DNA of 64,000 bases, taken from assembly GCF_018861755.1 (NCBI RefSeq), contig NZ_JAHLEF010000002.1, positions 124,001 through 188,000 of the forward strand. The letters run 5' to 3'. The stretch comes from Clostridium sp. CF012. GTDB lineage: Bacteria > Bacillota > Clostridia > Clostridiales > Clostridiaceae. A model generated the notes under the pieces. The model did not search any database, was not told the DNA's origin, and saw only the letters and a program-made list of their open reading frames with translations. The position numbers and the translations under genes are program-made. Of the stretch, positions 62,210 to 64,000 are shown in pieces (positions within the stretch are counted from its first letter, which is position 1; each line of letters opens with the position of its first letter).

Positions 62210-62232
62210 TGCCACTTGCCACGTGGATGGCA
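62210..62232 (+). repeat. 23-bp TGCCAC...GTGGCA repeat, copy 4
   Basis: One base differs from copies 2 and 3 (GGATGG for GGGTGG). It lies 12 bases outside the IS66 target duplication, upstream of the deacetylase gene. Confidence 0.85.
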
Positions 62233-62352
62233 CTTTACTTATGGGCTCAAAAATTTAATGTTTAGAACTATATTAATAGAGCAGAATAAACTATAAATAT
62301 AACTATTAAATCCGGTGTTTACATATAAACCAATAGAAAAGGAGTATAGAAA

Positions 62353-63795
62353 TTGAAAAAAACTTTTGGAGTTATAATTATAATGTGTTTATTAATTTTT
62401 TTTACTATTGTAGGGCTTAAAGTAATATATAGATCTGCAAGTGTATTTCAGCCACTGCAAGTAAAGTATAATTCAGTAGACTCTATTTCTCTGAAAACTG
62501 AAAAAAATAATCAACCTACTAATTTCAACTTCCAGTTACCTTCTACTACGCTTAACAAATCATTACTTTTATTACAGAAAGAGCGTACTTCAAAAGGTGG
62601 AGTAATTGGTACAGCTGGCAAAGGGGTAGTTGCATTAAGATTTGATGATTATCAAAATGTATTTGGAGAGAGAATTTTCCCCTTATTAGTTGCTCGTGGT
62701 CTACCCTGCAGCATGGTTTTAATATCACAATTTAACACGCAGCAAAGTTGGGGTAAAGGCACAACTTGGGGTGAAGTACGGAATTGGAATAGACATGGCG
62801 TTGAAATATGGAGTCATGGAACCGATCATAAGGACTATAGCTTAAAAGGCGATGCAGGCTTATATAGTCAAATAGTAACTTCTAAAATAGAAATAGAAGC
62901 ACAAAATATGAAAGTTGTTGGTTGGGCACTCCCAGGTGTTACTCCTAAAACAAAGAACTTACCCTATAATGGATTAACTAAACCAAGTGATTACAACAGC
63001 GCAGTAGGAAAATTACTAATGGAAACTTATGCTTTAACGGAAGCCTATGCATATAGTCCACCAAGGACATTACCAACACAGATATATCACGGATTAAATC
63101 ATATAACTGTTTCTGATGGTAGAGGAACATTGGCAGCTTCAATAAAAGCTATTAATATTGCTAGTAGAGATAAGTCTGGTATTGAATTAATGTGTCACGC
63201 AGGTAATTTAGGAACACCTGGCCGTATGTCATTTTCTGATTTTACTATCTTGCTGGATTATATAAAAGAACAATGGGATAAGGGTTCAATAGAGGTCTTA
63301 ACACCCTCTGGACTTCTCTTTGCAGATCCCAGTAGCGTAAATAGGCTTAAACTTACTACTGATGGTAGTTTCGAAAATTTAACTGTGGTAAGTTCAGGCG
63401 CCTGGAAGGAAACAACAAACTGGACGGGAAAGACCATTGAAACAAGTGGCGGTAGAACAGGATCTAGTTTTTTACGCATAAATGGCAAAGGTTCCGGTGT
63501 AACTCAGAAGATTATTTCCTTAGATAAGCTAGGAGTAACAGGTGAACAATTCCTATTTGAAGGATGGATTAGGCCACAGGGCATCAGAAAGGCAACCGGG
63601 ATAATAGAGGTAGTGGATTATAATGATTCTAAGAAACTCAAAATAATTAATAAAGTAGTAGGTGAAGGGACATCATGGAAAAAGGTAAGCTTTGTCTTTT
63701 GTATACCTCCAAACACCAAAACTATAGCATTGCGTCTTTATGGAAGTTCAGGAACCGTTATGGATTGGGACGATGTAAGTATAAAAAAAATATAA
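62353..63795 (+). CDS. Membrane-anchored polysaccharide deacetylase with C-terminal carbohydrate-binding-like domain (TTG start)
   Basis: A 480-residue protein. An N-terminal signal/anchor helix (about 4-24) and a linker precede a NodB-type domain (about 95-330) with the metal motifs ALRFDDYQN and EIWSHGTDHKDYS and a histidine in MCHAGNLG. The C-terminal about 145 residues (from LTTDGSFENLTVVSSGAW) form a jelly-roll-like domain ending DWDDVSIKKI, resembling a carbohydrate-binding module. It removes acetyl groups from an extracellular or wall polysaccharide, perhaps the neighbouring exopolysaccharide. TTG start after AAAGGAG. Confidence 0.88.
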   Translation: MKKTFGVIIIMCLLIFFTIVGLKVIYRSASVFQPLQVKYNSVDSISLKTEKNNQPTNFNFQLPSTTLNKSLLLLQKERTSKGGVIGTAGKGVVALRFDDYQNVFGERIFPLLVARGLPCSMVLISQFNTQQSWGKGTTWGEVRNWNRHGVEIWSHGTDHKDYSLKGDAGLYSQIVTSKIEIEAQNMKVVGWALPGVTPKTKNLPYNGLTKPSDYNSAVGKLLMETYALTEAYAYSPPRTLPTQIYHGLNHITVSDGRGTLAASIKAINIASRDKSGIELMCHAGNLGTPGRMSFSDFTILLDYIKEQWDKGSIEVLTPSGLLFADPSSVNRLKLTTDGSFENLTVVSSGAWKETTNWTGKTIETSGGRTGSSFLRINGKGSGVTQKIISLDKLGVTGEQFLFEGWIRPQGIRKATGIIEVVDYNDSKKLKIINKVVGEGTSWKKVSFVFCIPPNTKTIALRLYGSSGTVMDWDDVSIKKI

Positions 63796-63806
63796 TATAT
63801 TAAAAC

Positions 63807-63842
63807 AAAGCTCAAGGATATTAGAAAATATCCTTGAGCTTT
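63807..63842. terminator. Bidirectional terminator after the deacetylase gene
   Basis: A perfect 14-bp stem (AAAGCTCAAGGATA) with an 8-nt loop and T/A-rich flanks. It lies between convergent coding regions. Confidence 0.85.
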
Positions 63843-63867
63843 ATGTTCTCCAAAGGCTATCAATATA

Positions 63868-64000
63868 TCAAACCTTACTTTTTATGTATTTCTTAACTGT
63901 TTCAATTGTTTGTAAAATGCAAACTCTATTTACAAATATCAAAAGCAACACAACAATTAAATTAATAAATATATTATTAATTGTAATGCTTAATAATGAG
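63868..64000 (-). CDS. C-terminal end of a membrane protein (partial)
   Basis: An open frame enters from beyond the window end and stops at a TGA near the shared terminator. The visible about 43 residues are a hydrophobic helix (INLIVVLLLIFVNRV) followed by a basic helical tail (QTIETVKKYIKSKV), the usual end of an inner-membrane protein. The family cannot be told. Confidence 0.4.
   Translation of the reverse strand, partial: SLLSITINNIFINLIVVLLLIFVNRVCILQTIETVKKYIKSKV

Overview
The window looks like chromosomal DNA from an anaerobic, spore-forming Clostridium (sensu stricto). It is very AT-rich and has short intergenic gaps, strong GGAGG ribosome sites and frequent TTG/GTG starts. The gene content fits: a class F flavodiiron protein, a GerS-type spore lipoprotein, a Tlp-like spore protein and clostridial small zinc-ribbon and DUF families. 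I saw no rRNA, tRNA, CRISPR array, prophage or intact insertion sequence.

Layout. 1-10.3 kb, almost all minus strand: split transketolase, then the Firmicutes-conserved block acpS, GerS/YdcC-like lipoprotein, alr, mazE, mazF; a DUF6514-like protein; an unknown protein; a MoxR-DUF58-membrane protein operon. 10.3-26 kb: mixed housekeeping and stress genes (small-multidrug-export-like protein, DegV, flavodiiron-rubredoxin-NROR fusion, amidase, Tlp-like, PBECR4-like, deoxynucleoside kinase, Mpv17-like membrane protein, HAD phosphatase, 7TM-GAF-GGDEF protein, zinc ribbon, CMP-kinase-like protein, ferritin-like protein). The gaps are filled by a family of about 240-bp long-hairpin repeats and shortened derivatives. 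A candidate small RNA with a consensus promoter, an exposed C-rich loop and its own terminator lies at about 20.1-20.24 kb. 26-34.8 kb: leucyl aminopeptidase behind a promoter with a Fur-like box, a membrane-anchored MutS-like ATPase, a ComEC-like MBL lipoprotein, a tiny secreted or membrane peptide gene, a DUF2680-type protein, VanZ and an SLC13/ArsB-type transporter.

34.9-41.5 kb: a GntR/RCK_C regulator with the architecture of the c-di-AMP sensor BusR, followed by two nearly identical OpuC/Bus-type osmolyte ABC operons (ATPase-CBS2 plus permease-binding-protein fusion). Both operons have the same promoter geometry and a near-identical 13-bp inverted repeat around the -10, which I predict to be the regulator's operator.

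41.6-60.6 kb: a minus-strand exopolysaccharide locus. It begins with a priming sugar transferase and a nucleotide-sugar dehydrogenase. It continues through a heparinase-like lyase, a CapK-like ligase, a sugar-transfer ATP-grasp enzyme, glycosyltransferases, a flippase, a deacetylase-like protein, an O-antigen-type polymerase and an Alg14/Alg13-like pair, to a beta-helix protein. A separate Wzz/BY-kinase pair and an LCP ligase gene follow. 60.6-64 kb: a decayed flank with a vanZ relic, an internally deleted IS66 element that still has its inverted repeats and an 8-bp target duplication, a membrane-anchored polysaccharide deacetylase, and the 3' end of a membrane protein gene running off the window.

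Protein names rest on motif recognition by eye. Repeats, promoters and terminators were found by direct reading, and no database search was possible.
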